Positions 33,901 to 43,925 of a stretch of DNA of 64,000 bases are shown piece by piece. The DNA lies in assembly GCA_030760725.1 (NCBI GenBank), contig JASWHV010000012.1:84828968-84892967 (forward strand), in the 5' to 3' direction. The notes under the pieces were generated by a model that saw only the letters and a list, made by a program, of their open reading frames with translations, was not told the origin of the DNA and made no database searches. The translations under genes were made by a program, and so were the position numbers. Source of the DNA: Neostapfia colusana (Eukaryota > Streptophyta > Magnoliopsida > Poales > Poaceae). Position 1 is the stretch's first letter. Every line of letters begins with the position of its first letter.

Positions 33901-36900
33901 CCGTTAAGAAACGCCGACTTGACATCCATGTGCTGAATCCGCCAGCCTCCCTGAGCAGCCAGCGCACGGAGGAGTCGCACAGATTCCATCCGCGCCACGG
34001 ACGCGAAGGCATCGTCGAAGTCGATCCCCTCCTGTTGCACGAAACCACGTGCCACCAAGCGAGCTTTGTGCTTGACGATGGCGTCGGCTTCATCCCTCTT
34101 CAGCTTGAACACCCACTTAAGGGTGATCGCGCGGTGACCATGAGGGATGTCAGCAAGCTCCCAGGTGCGGTTGTTCTCAACCGCGTCCATCTCCGACTAC
34201 ATCGTTGCACGCCATTGCCGCGTGTCTCTCAGCCTCCGCGAAAGACCGAGGCTCGCCGTCGTCGCACGCAAGATGCAACTGCGCCTCCAGATCGCGAGGG
34301 ACCAGTCCCGACACCGACTGGTCACCGAGAAGATCCTCCATCGTACGATACCGCAACGGCTCGCCATCGTGGTACGCGTCGATGCGCTCCTCGTCGTGGG
34401 AGAGCGGAGTAACGAACTGCACCGGTTTGTGCTCGACACGAGCTGGTGTCGGAGTGGACGTACCCGGAGGGATGGCAGTCGGTGCTGGAGTGCGTGGGGT
34501 CGCCGGCTGTGGTGGTGGAGAGGTCATCGCAACCGAGGTCGTGACTGGGGAGCGTGGCGCTGAAGTTGGTGGAGAAGAGCTGCCTACTCCCCCAGTTCCC
34601 TTGAAGTGGACGTACTCGACGATGAAGTTGTCGTATGTCGGAGTCGAGCCGTCGTCTACTGCCTTGTCCCTTGCCCATCCTCGCCCTTCATTGAACACTA
34701 CATCACGTGCCGTGCGCACGCGCTGTGTTACTGGGTCAAGAATGCGGTAGGCCTTCGAGCCCTCCGCGTAGCCGATGAACACCCTTGGAGTGCTCCTGTT
34801 GTCGAGCTTGCTGATGTGGCCAAGCTCCTTGGCGAATGCTAGGCAGCGAAAGACCCGTAGGTGAGAGACTGTCGACTTGCGCCCATGCCAAGCCTCGTAC
34901 GGCGTCCTGCCGTTGAGAGCCTTGGTGGGCGAGCGGTTGAGGATGTAGACCGCCGTCACCACCGCCTCTCCCCAGAAGATAGCCGACATTCCCCTCTGCT
35001 TAAGGAGGGCCCGAGCCATCCCCACAACCGTCTGGTTGCGTCGCTCGACGACGCCGTTCTGCTGCGGGTTGTACGGCGCGGAGTAGTGGCGTTGAACACC
35101 CTCATCCGCACAGTACGACGTGAATTCAGCCGCTGTGAATTCGTCGCCGTTGTCGGTGCGCAGCACGCACAGCTTGCGGCCGCACTCCGCCTCCGCAATG
35201 GCCTGCACGCGCCTGATGGCCTTCGCAGCCTCTCCCTTGCTGCCGAGGACCATCACCCACATGTAGCGGGAGAGGTCATCGACAAGCACCAGGAAGTAAC
35301 GTCGTCCTCCCGGTGTAGCCGGTGTCACCGGACCACACAAGTCCCCGTGCACGAGGTCGAGCCGCTCCTTGGCTGGGAAGCTCGAATGCTGGGGAAAGGG
35401 GAGCCGCCTCTGCTTTGTCACTACGCAGACATCGTAGAACTGCTCCACATGGTCAAGGCACGGCAGGCCCCGTACCATCTCCTTGGCACTGAGCCGCTTC
35501 AGGGCCTTGAAGTGAAGGTGCCCAAAGCGCTCATGCCACTGCCACGCCTCATCATCCCGGCGAGCAGCAAGGCAGAGGTTGTGCTACCTGCACGTTAAGG
35601 ACGTAGAGTCGATTGGTGCCTCTGGTTACCTTGGCAAGAAGGCGACGATGGCGATCCCAAATCCTCATATGACTTTGTCCTTGATCTCCACGCGCGAACC
35701 GTTCTCATCCAGCTGGCCCAGGCTGATGATAGAGTTCCTCAACGCGGGGATGTAGTAGACTCCGACGAGCAGCCTATGCTCACCAGACTCGGCGGTGAGG
35801 ATGACAGAGCCGACGCCCTTGATCTCCACACCAGAGGCGTCCCCAAACTTGACGGAGCCTCGAACATTGGGGTCGAACTCAGTGAAGAACTCCCGTCGAC
35901 CAGTCATGTGATGGGTGACGCCGGTGTCGAGGTACCACCCGTCAGTCTTGTCGTTGCTGGAGCTGTCACCGAGAAAGGCGTGTGCTCTCGGCTCATCGAT
36001 GTGGAGGAGAGCCGCTGCGGCCGATGCCACTGGAGGTGGCTCGATGCTTGCGTGTGCCAGGAGCAGAGCCGGCTCCTCCTCCACCTGTGCGACATGGGCC
36101 TGGCCACGTCGTTGCTGCCGACACTCCCTGGCCCAATGACCAAGCTTGCCACAGTTGTGGCAGGTGTCGTCTCGTGCTGGCTTCCGGTTGCCGGCGGCGC
36201 CGCTTTGGGTGCCTCTGTGGGTGCCCCCCTCGGCACGTCTTTGCGCCCCAGCTTGGGCACCTCCGCGCCTCTTGCTTGGCTTGCCGCGCTTGCAGCCGCC
36301 TTTCGAGGAGGAGGGCTCCCGCTTCTTCCCGTCACCTTGGCAGGCCTCCCACTGCTCCCGAGTGAGATGTAGCTTCCCGCCGATGGTGATAGGCCTCGAG
36401 AGAGGCTGAGATTCGTCGCTGTCGATGACCTTGAGGCGGCCTATCGCCTCTTCGATCGGCATCGTGGAGAGGTCCAGCAGAGACTCGATCGAGCGAGCGA
36501 TCTGCTTGTACTTCTCGGGGATGCAACGGAAGAGCTTCTCGACGGCTTTCTCCTCGTTGTAGGTGTCGTCGCCGAACTGCACCATCTTCTGCAGTAGTGT
36601 GTTGAGACGGAGAGCAAAGTCATCAACATCCTCACCTGGTTTGAAGGTCAGGTTCTCCCACTCCTTGCGGAGTGCCTGCAGTGTGGTCTTGCGGGCGCGG
36701 TCGCAGCGATGGCATCCCAGGCCTCCTTGGCAGTCCGCTTATTGGAAAGCGAGAACTGCATCTCGGGCGGTATTGCAGCAATGAGAGCATCCAGCGTCCG
36801 TCGATCCTCGTAGTAGTCGACGTCGCCGTATCGGACTGCTTCCCACATGTGTCGCACTTGGAGCCGTATCCTCATCACCGCGGCCCACTCGACGTAGTTT

Positions 36901-38177
36901 GTCTTGGTGAGGGTAGGCCACCCACCGCCGGGACCAACGTCCCTGACAATGGCTTGGATCCCGTGGTGACCATGGTATCTGTTCGGGGAGGGAGAGTCGC
37001 GCCGCCTGTAAATGCCTCGATCTTCATCGACCCAACCACCCCTGCCGGGAGCGTCACCAGCGCGTCCGCGCCCGTCTGGGCTGCAGCCGCCGCGCTCATG
37101 GGGGTGCGTGTTTGCCCACTGTGGCGTCTGTGGTCGTGCTACCTTCCTTGCCAGCCTGAGGTCTTCGTTGGTGCTGCCGTCGATAGAATCAGAGCCTCTG
37201 TCGCTACCGCTACGTAGAGCCTCAAGCTCTGTTGCAGCCGCACGCGCTGCATCCGCAGCCGCTGCTGCTTCTACTTCCGCCTTCGCCGCTGCCAGTTCCG
37301 CCGCCGCCAGCCTCGCCGCCCTCGCTGCAATCTCTGCCGCTGCTCGCTCGCGTTCTTCTGCCATGGCGACCTCGGCCTCCTGCCGATGCCGCGCGCTCGA
37401 AGCGACCGAGTGCTGAGACTGTCCTTCAGACATGGCGCGCTAGTGGGGGAGTGCTGTGTGGGGAAGAGGCTGTCTCAGACAAGCAAACTGTTGCTTGTCT
37501 GTGCAGACGAGGAGGAATGAGTTGAAACAACCGGTGTTATTGCTGCCGGCTGAAGACGAAGAGAGGCGTGGGAAGGAGATGAGCAGGAAATGTCTAGACT
37601 ACAGGATAGAACGGCTGTGATACCACTTGTTAGTATCTGAAGTACTACCCTCATGGAGAGGATGATACTAAGAGTTGGAAAATTTTTCTTATTTCATTCC
37701 ACACACAATGTCATGCCTAACCTAGGGGTCGGGGTTACATATTTGTAGCTAAGGCAGCCAAGCATATATCTAGATGCTAGTCTAAGATGCTGTCCTCTTG
37801 GTCTAAGATGTTGTCCTACCAAAGGACTAATATGTTGTCCTACTAAAGGACTAAGATGCTGTCCTACCAAAGGACTAAGATACTGTCCTGCTAACGACTG
37901 AAACGCTGTCCTAACTAGGGGACACACAGACCAAGAGTACAAGACTTATTCCTTCAGGCACTACAAAGTTTGACTGTCAAGTCACGTTTTTAGCCGCAGT
38001 TTGTTTCAATATTCAGCTATCGTGTAAGTTCAGAGGCTTAATTTGCGTCTTACACCGTTTTTTACAATGAAATTGCATTAATGGTGTACTGCAATCTAAA
38101 TTTATTGATCAACTGTTCCTTCATTGCAGAAAATGCTGCTTCCTTGTGGCCTCCCTCCCGAGAGGGATGAAGACTGA
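24917..38177 (+). CDS. SF3B5: Splicing factor 3B subunit 5 (SF3b10)
   Basis: SF3B5 is a small core subunit of the U2 snRNP SF3b complex, which helps recognise the branch point in the nucleus. Exons: 24917-24922 (only Met-Gln), 25863-25948, 26043-26166 and 38130-38177, all with GT-AG introns and consistent phase. The 87-residue product matches the family length (human 86). Conserved blocks are SQLEHLQAKYVGTGHAD (about 11-27), RDSYASYIGHYPMLAYF and AENESIGRERYNFM, with the end MLLPCGLPPERDED. The initiator exon of six coding bases precedes a ~940-bp intron; its context gccaccATGc is strong. The last intron is 11.96 kb, of which 27158-37956 is an antisense Copia nest, so the native intron was about 1.16 kb. 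The family is essential in other eukaryotes, so correct splicing across the nest is likely needed, unless another copy exists. Confidence 0.95.
27158..27556 (-). repeat. 3' LTR of Copia element A
   Basis: 399 bp, with about seven copies of the taagatgytgtcctaccaaa minisatellite between 27317 and 27490. It pairs with the shorter LTR at 37628-37956, which has about three copies. Confidence 0.93.
27564..28243 (-). pseudogene. RNase H end of Copia A polyprotein
   Basis: Reads KRIIRYVAGTLDHGLYYP, then VGYSNNDHAGDIDTSKSTSG, SSCEAEYIAASTAS and the C-terminus to 27564. It is the Copia RNase H region with the D...E...D pattern. One stop interrupts the frame just upstream of KRII. At 28244-28248 it is cut by element B and continues in frame terms at 33385. 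Confidence 0.88.
28249..28639 (+). repeat. 5' LTR of Copia element B
   Basis: 391 bp with a tandem aggacagcatctaaggacac-type minisatellite (about 28385-28460) and a TATA-like gctataaatatg near 28514. Ends CTACTAACA directly before the primer site. Confidence 0.92.
28817..33020 (+). pseudogene. Copia B gag-pol, nearly continuous frame
   Basis: Starts ATG at 28817 (MSDGQSQRSV). Gag runs to the CCHC knuckle CHNCGKLGHWAREC (about 30099). The protease motif is CLDTGATHH (30356). Integrase shows DD35E signatures in VDDLSRYMWV, RTDNGDEF and QQNGVVERRN. Reverse transcriptase spans about 32100-32700 with YVDDLVI at 32602. Damage compared with element A: stops at about 29412, 30086 and 32581, and a 4-bp deletion near 31787 that shifts the frame. 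The C-terminal RNase H is deleted after VKRII. It is therefore inactive, although the gag to integrase part is in a single frame apart from two stops. Confidence 0.92.
33385..37433 (-). pseudogene. Copia A gag to reverse transcriptase
   Basis: ATG at 37433 begins MSEGQSQHSV. Gag contains a 16-bp deletion near 36700 relative to B. The CCHC knuckle CHNCGKLGHWAREC is near 36155, and protease LDTGVTHH near 35930. A stop lies at about 35665. Integrase occupies about 35478-34850 (VDDLSRYMWV, RTDNGDEF, QQNGVVERRN). A one-base insertion near 34222 shifts into the reverse transcriptase frame, which runs to 33591 with YVDDLVI; a CAG-to-TAG stop follows before MSDLGSLSFYLGIEVHQ. The rest of pol resumes at 28243 on the far side of element B. 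Confidence 0.9.
37628..37956 (-). repeat. 5' LTR of Copia element A
   Basis: 329 bp, ends TGTTAG and TTCCTTCA as read on the plus strand. It has fewer minisatellite units than its partner at 27158-27556. Next to it on the inner side is the primer-binding site at 37614-37626. Confidence 0.93.
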
Positions 38178-39528
38178 GCAGCTGGTGCATAACGTCACCA
38201 CTATATCAGCTTATGCTCAGTTCTAGTTTGCTACTTAAGTGAACCAGGCTAGGTTTGTTACCTTAGTGTGTAGTATGTGTGACTCTGTCTGAATGCTTTG
38301 AACTTGTTAAGGGCAGCGCATCTGTTACTTTTGGTTCATGTCACATGTATCTTTCTCATGATTTGAAAAATATTCAGTTCACTTATGTGATTCTAAGTTG
38401 TCTCTTTCGTCATGTGCACTCATGGTATGATTTATCCATGGCACATAACTCGTTGGTTATAGATATGAGTTCGGTGTGCTCGGGCGAGGAGCAGCCACCT
38501 CTCTGTTCCGCTTCCATGGGACCCTTACTAGAGATAATTGCATAAACCACCTCATATATCATTTGGAGTTTGAGATTTATGCTCATAAACCATTTTTGTT
38601 GCAAATAACCACCCACCTACTAGCTTTCGTTGGAAAAATCATCTGTCTGCAAAAATTCAATTGATTCGACCTATTTTTGATTGCTTTGTATCAGCTGATG
38701 GTGTCCTTATCAATCCTACAAGATTTGGTAGTATCAAAACTACAAAAAAACACTAATTAAAATTTAAATGGTGCCCCACCGTTTTTTATATTTAGTGTAT
38801 TTTTCATGAACATAAGATGAAAAAGTCTCATTCAAATATTTTATGTGTTGACTTAGTTAACTTAGCTTTTATTTGGATTTATATCAGAAAAAAAAACATA
38901 TGAAAATTGGTTGAGTATGTGCGAACTGGAGTGATTTTTACAATAAAATACAGTAGGAACGTGAGAATTTGCAACAAAAATGCTTATGGGTGGGAATTTC
39001 AAAGTCGAAGTGATATATTGGGTGATTTATGTAATTACCCTCTTCCTATCTAGCCGTCGGACTTGTGAGTGACATTTCCTTGGGTGCCTGCGCTCGCTGA
39101 ACTGGGTTATGACCAGGTCGGTAAGGCTTCAGCTTCGTGCGCGCGCACCAAAGTCCCATTTTTTATAATGTGATTCAAAAAAGATCAAACTTTTGAAAAA
39201 AAAGGAACGGGCTGTTTCGCTCAAAAGAAGAAGAGAAATTGAACGGCTCACCTTTGAAAAATGCGGGTTTTTTTGGTGCGTGAAGCACATGCCACTATGC
39301 AGTGCCTCGATTAATTCTGGTTTATCCAGATAGGTCCAGTAGTACTTTCAGTAATATAATGCTGTGGTAGAGGGTGACAAGAATGTCACCTTACTGGATA
39401 AACCGTTCATTACCATTGATTGACGCATAAAACTTCTGTTATCCTTTTGGATGGCGAAGTTACTTCCTTCCGGTTCTGAGCGGATCTCTGCCAAGAAAAC
39501 CAAAACTGAAAAACACACCCTTTGCTTT
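38178..39528. other. SF3B5 3' UTR and intergenic sequence
   Basis: The first few hundred bases after the stop at 38177 are probably the 3' untranslated region and downstream flank. Beyond that I see A/T-rich sequence without recognisable genes, transposon ends or RNA genes. Confidence 0.5.
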
Positions 39529-39762
39529 CTTTTGAATATGGATGGCAATAGGTCGGATTCGGGTCGGGTGGAACAAAAACCCGCCTAAAATAAAAGCAGT
39601 TGCAGGTGAAATTTGAGACCCACACCCACATCCGTGGGTGAGAATTCACACCAGCACCCATCGGGTTTCATGCGGGTTTCGGGTGACCGTCGGGTTTGGC
39701 TTTTTTATTAACATAGTACAATGTTTAATAAAATAAGTCTAAAAATCACCCATTTTGAATGA

Positions 39763-42700
39763 TGACAACAACAACAACCAAGCCTTTATCCCAAGCCTGT
39801 TGGGGTCGGCTAGACATGAAACCCAATATCAATGAAGTAAAAGAGAGAGAGTTATAAGAACAAGGAAAAAAGAAAAAAAAGAAAAAAAGGAAAAAAAGGA
39901 AAAAAAGAAAAAGAGAAAAAGAGAAAAGAGAAAAGAGAAAAGAAAAAAGAAAAAGAAAAGAGAAAAGAAAAAAGAAAAAAAACAAGACTACGATTCTAGC
40001 ACATGGATTGTTACTTTCCATGCGGTCCTATCATGAGCTAAGTATCTGGATACATTCCAATCTCTCAAATCTCGTTTTACCGTCTCCTCCCAGGTCAACC
40101 TTGGTCGTCCTCTACCCCTCCTAATATTTTCTCTACCTCTTAAAATCCCACTGTTAACCGGTGCTTCTAGAGGTCTCCGTTGGATATGTCCAACCCACCT
40201 AAGTCGATGTTGGACTAACTTCTCTTCAATCGGCGCCACCCCTACCTTATCTCGAATCGCCTCATTCCTTATTCGGTCTCTTCTCGTGTGCCCGCACATC
40301 CACCGTAGCATGTGCATCTGTGCGACACTCATTTGTTGGACATGTTACCATTTAGTTGGCCAACATTCCGCCCCATAGAGCATCGCGGGTCTGATCACCG
40401 TCCTATAGAACTTCCCTTTTAGCTTTTGTGGGACTTTCCTATCACATAGGATTCCAGAGGCTTGTCGCCATTTCATCCACTCTACCTTGATCCTGTGGCA
40501 AACATCCTCATCAATATCGCCATTGCTTTGTAACATTGATCCTAAGTATCGGAAAGAGTCCCTTCTAGGTACTATTTGTCCTTGTAGACTAACATTTTCC
40601 TCTTCACAACCAACACCACTAAAGTCACACCTCATATACTCGGTTTTGGTCCTACTAAGTCTAAACCTCTTGGACTCTAAGGTTTGTCTCCATAACTCTA
40701 ATTTCTTATCAACACCATCTCTAGTTCCATCTACCAGCACTACATCATCAGCAAAGAGCATGCACCAAGGGATATCCCCTTGTATATCCTTCGACACCTC
40801 ATCCATCACCAAGGAAAAGATGTATGGGCTCAAAGATGATCCTTGATGTAGTCCTACCGTGATAGGAAATGCATCGGTCTCACTATCACTTACGCGCACA
40901 CTTGTCCTAACATTATTGTACATATCCTTGATAAGGTTAATGTACTTTGTTGGCACTTTATGTTTCTCTAGTGCCCACCACATGACTGACCTTGGTATCT
41001 TGTCATACGCCTTCTCCAAGTCGATGAACACTATATGCAAGTCCTTCTTCTGCTCCCTATATCTCTCCATAAGCTGACGAAGCAAGAAAATCGCCTCCAT
41101 TGTAGATCTCCCAGGCATAAAACCAAACTGGTTTTTAGTGACATTGGTCACTTTCCTCAGGCGGTGTTCAATCACTCTCTCCCAAAGCTTCATAGTATGA
41201 CTCATAAGCTTAATGCCTCGATAATTAGTACAACTTTGAATATCTCCTTTAGTTTTGAAGATAGGTACTAATATACTTTTTCTCCATTCTTCAGACATCT
41301 TGTTTGACCGAAAAATGTGGTTGAATAGCTTTGTGAGCCATACTATTGCCACGTCCCCAAGACATCTCCACACCTCAATAGGGACATCGTCAGGGCCGAG
41401 TGCCTTTCCTCCTTTCATCCTTTTTAAGGCATCCTTAACCTCAAACTCTTGTATCCTCCGCACGAACCGCCTGTTGGAGTCATCAAAGGAGTCATCCAAC
41501 TCAACCATAGTGCTCCCATTCCCATCATTGAATAGCCCATTAAAGTAATCACGCCATCTATTCTTAATCTCTTCATCCTTCACTAGAATGCGGTCAGTCT
41601 CATCTTTGATGCATTTAACTTGATTGAGATCCTTCATCTTTCTCTCGCGGATTTTTGCTACCTTGTATATGTCCTTTTCACCTTCTTTTGTCTCTAGTCT
41701 CTCATATAACTTATCATAGGCCTGTCCTCTTGCCTTACTCACAGCCCGCTTTGCATTCTTCTTAGCCTCTTTGTACTTAAGCATGTTGCTTGCGCTTCTA
41801 TCATTATGCCAACTCTTGTAACACTCATTCTTCTCCTTAATGGACTTTTGTACATCCTCATTCCACCACCAAGTGTCTTTATCTACAAGTTTCTTTCACT
41901 TTGTCACACCGAACACCTCACTAGCTACCTTCCTAATGCAAGTTGCCATCTTCATCCACATACTATCTGCATCTCCATTTTCTGCCCAGTGTCCTTCTAT
42001 GATCATCCTATTTTTAAAGGATTCTTGTGATTCTCCCTTCAACTTCCACCACTTTATTCTTGTGATTTTGACACCTTTGTCCCGCAAAGAGCATGTATGG
42101 AAGCGAAAGTCAGCTACCACAAGCTTATGTTGTGTCACAACACACTCCCCCGGGATCACCTTACAATCTAGACACTCCCGTCTATCCTTTCTCCTAGTGA
42201 GGACAAAGTCAATCTGGCTAGAGTGTTGGGCACTACTAAAGGTCACTAGGTGAGATTGCCTCTTCCTAAAGAGGGTGTTAGCTATCAACAGATCATAGGC
42301 TACGGCAAAGTCTAGGATGCCCTTACCCTCTTGATTTCTATCGCCACATCCAAAACCTCCATGTACTCCCTCAAATCCTAAGTTAGTTGCACCCACATGA
42401 CTATTGAGATCTCCCCCTATGAGGAGTTTCTCGGTTATCGGTACACTACTAACCATATCCTCCAAGTCCTCCCAAAATTGTCTCTTAGCACTCATGTTGA
42501 GCCCAACTTGTGGGGCATAAGCACTAATGACGTTCAGGACAATGTCCCCAATTACTATCTTGATTAAGATGATCCTATCCCCTCGTCTTCGAACATCCAC
42601 TACTCCATCCTTAAGACTCTTATCTATTAGAACACCTACGCCATTCCTAGTCCCAGCCGAACCAGAATACCAAAGCTTGAAACCGGTATTCTCGACTTCT

Positions 42701-43214
42701 CTCGCCTTTTGACCCGCCCATCTAGTCTCTTGTACACAAAGGATATTTACTCGTCTCCTAATGGCAACATCTACTAACTCACGTAGCTTCCCCGCCAAGG
42801 ATCCTACATTCCAACTACCCACCCGAAATCTATGTTCCTCGGCTAGCTTCCTTACGCTTTGCACCCGTCGAGTAAGATGCAAAGACCCTTGCTCACTTAT
42901 CACTACATCCGGGCGATGATGTAGCGCGCTACTAAGGTGGTGGCGATCCGACCCTTGCTCATTTAACACCATATCCGGGTTTCGATATGGCGCGCCACTA
43001 AGGCGGTGGCGACCCGGCCCTTGCCCACTTAACACCATACCCGGGTTCCGATATGGCGCGTCGCTAAGAGGGTTACGCCCCAATAAATTTCTATTGGGTT
43101 TCATTTCCATGAGAATGGCTAAGTGTAAGTTGTTGGCTCGCCAAGCCTATCACAATCCCCTCCTCCTTTACCCGGGCTTGGGACCGGCTATGTCATTACA
43201 ACATAGGCGGAGTT
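39763..43214 (-). mobile_element. RTE-type LINE, near full length
   Basis: A 13-bp target duplication CCATTTTGAATGA flanks it (39750-39762 and 43215-43227). The minus strand has a 104-bp leader, one long coding region with an AP endonuclease followed by a reverse transcriptase, a long pyrimidine tract (about 39982-39866), and a 3' tail ending in GTTGTTGTTGTTG repeats. That tail instead of poly(A), and endonuclease plus reverse transcriptase in one frame, point to the RTE clade. The insertion target lies inside the hAT-like element. Confidence 0.92.
39988..43110 (-). pseudogene. LINE endonuclease-reverse transcriptase, two in-frame stops
   Basis: ATG at 43110. The endonuclease part (to about 41900) shows FRVGSWNVGSLAGK, VQETRWAG, GGDLNSHVG and QIDFVLTRR. 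The reverse transcriptase part shows GPDDVPIEVWRCLG, NQFGFMPGRSTMEAIFLLRQ, FIDLEKAYD and the catalytic FADDVVLV (about 40755). A C-terminal segment follows with RWMCGHTRRDRIRNE. The three open pieces (43110-41896, 41784-40345, 40332-39988) share the same frame and are separated only by TGA at 41898-41896 and TAA at 40347-40345 plus short sequence. No frameshift is seen. The product would be truncated after the endonuclease, so the copy is probably inactive but recent. Confidence 0.9.
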
Positions 43215-43883
43215 CCATTTTGAATGACAATATAACAAAAAAAATACTAAGTTACTTATAAAGATTATAAATATAGGTTGTAATAAGTAAGATAAAATAG
43301 TTAAATTATATAACACAAATAGACTTTGAAATTATGAACAAATTATTCCGGCTGTCCGTCAGATACCGGCGAGTGCAAAATAAAGCCCGCGCCCACCACG
43401 CGATAAGTCGGGTCGGGTGCAAGTTAGACCCGCGGGTGAAAAATCCCACTCACACCTGCACCCATCGGGTGCAAAATCCGTCGGGTACCCGCACCCACGG
43501 GTGGGATTGCCATGCCTACTTTTGAATCCATACTTAGTCATCATGTCTGAAACATCAAATAAAAAGAAAACAGTGGGAGTACGTATTAATGGATAATTCA
43601 TTTTTTGCTGCCACTGTCATTGCTGCGCGCATACCAGGATTCCTCATCTGTTTACGTCCATTTGACCTTCCCGCCGCCAATGATAGTCTGACTTTTCTCA
43701 TCTCATCTGTCCTGCCTCTTACACCATCCTTTTGTTCAACGTTAATTAGGGAAAGTGACAGATGAATCATCTTGTTCATACTCATCTTCCTTCCTTCCTT
43801 TGACCATCTCCCGGCGATCTTTCCAGCGACGATAAATATGCAACACATGTGAGTTGCCTGGCCTGCAAACCCGCATCCTCTAA

Positions 43884-43908
43884 CTCTCTCTCTCTCTCTC
43901 TCTCTCTC
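43884..43908 (+). repeat. (CT)n tract in the chorismate mutase leader
   Basis: Twelve CT dinucleotides lie 18 bp before the ATG at 43926. Pyrimidine patches and GAGA-type repeats of this kind are common near plant transcription starts; here it would be in the 5' untranslated region if transcription starts near 43860, downstream of an A/T block (gataaatatg, 43829-43838). Confidence 0.6.
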
Positions 43909-43925
43909 AACAACACCAAACAACT

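Larger units (their letters stand above)
27158..37956 (-). mobile_element. Copia retrotransposon A in the last SF3B5 intron
   Basis: On the minus strand its 5' LTR is 37956-37628 and its 3' LTR 27556-27158; the termini are TGAAGG...CTAACA. The perfect 5-bp target duplication GGCAC flanks it (27153-27157 and 37957-37961). A tRNA-Met-type primer site (TGGTATCACAGCC, 37626-37614) and a polypurine tract (AGGGGGAGAA, near 27566-27557) are in place. The LTRs carry a ~24-bp minisatellite built on aagatgctgtcctacc. The two LTRs differ at roughly 7-8 of the first 130 bases plus repeat-number changes. Element B is inserted at 28249-33379. Confidence 0.95.
39537..43518. mobile_element. hAT-like non-autonomous element interrupted by a LINE
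   Basis: The left end reads TATGGATGGCAAT and the right end in reverse TAGGCATGGCAAT. Both are followed by GGGTCGGGT/CACCCG-type subterminal repeats. An 8-bp target duplication CTTTTGAA flanks it (39529-39536 and 43519-43526). Without the LINE at 39763-43214 the element is only about 520 bp and has no transposase, so it is a hAT-type MITE-like copy. Confidence 0.82.

Noticed and set aside
39866..39982. 91-codon minus-strand frame rich in Phe and Leu (membrane-like)
   Set aside because: It is a translation of the pyrimidine microsatellite in the LINE tail and not a membrane protein.
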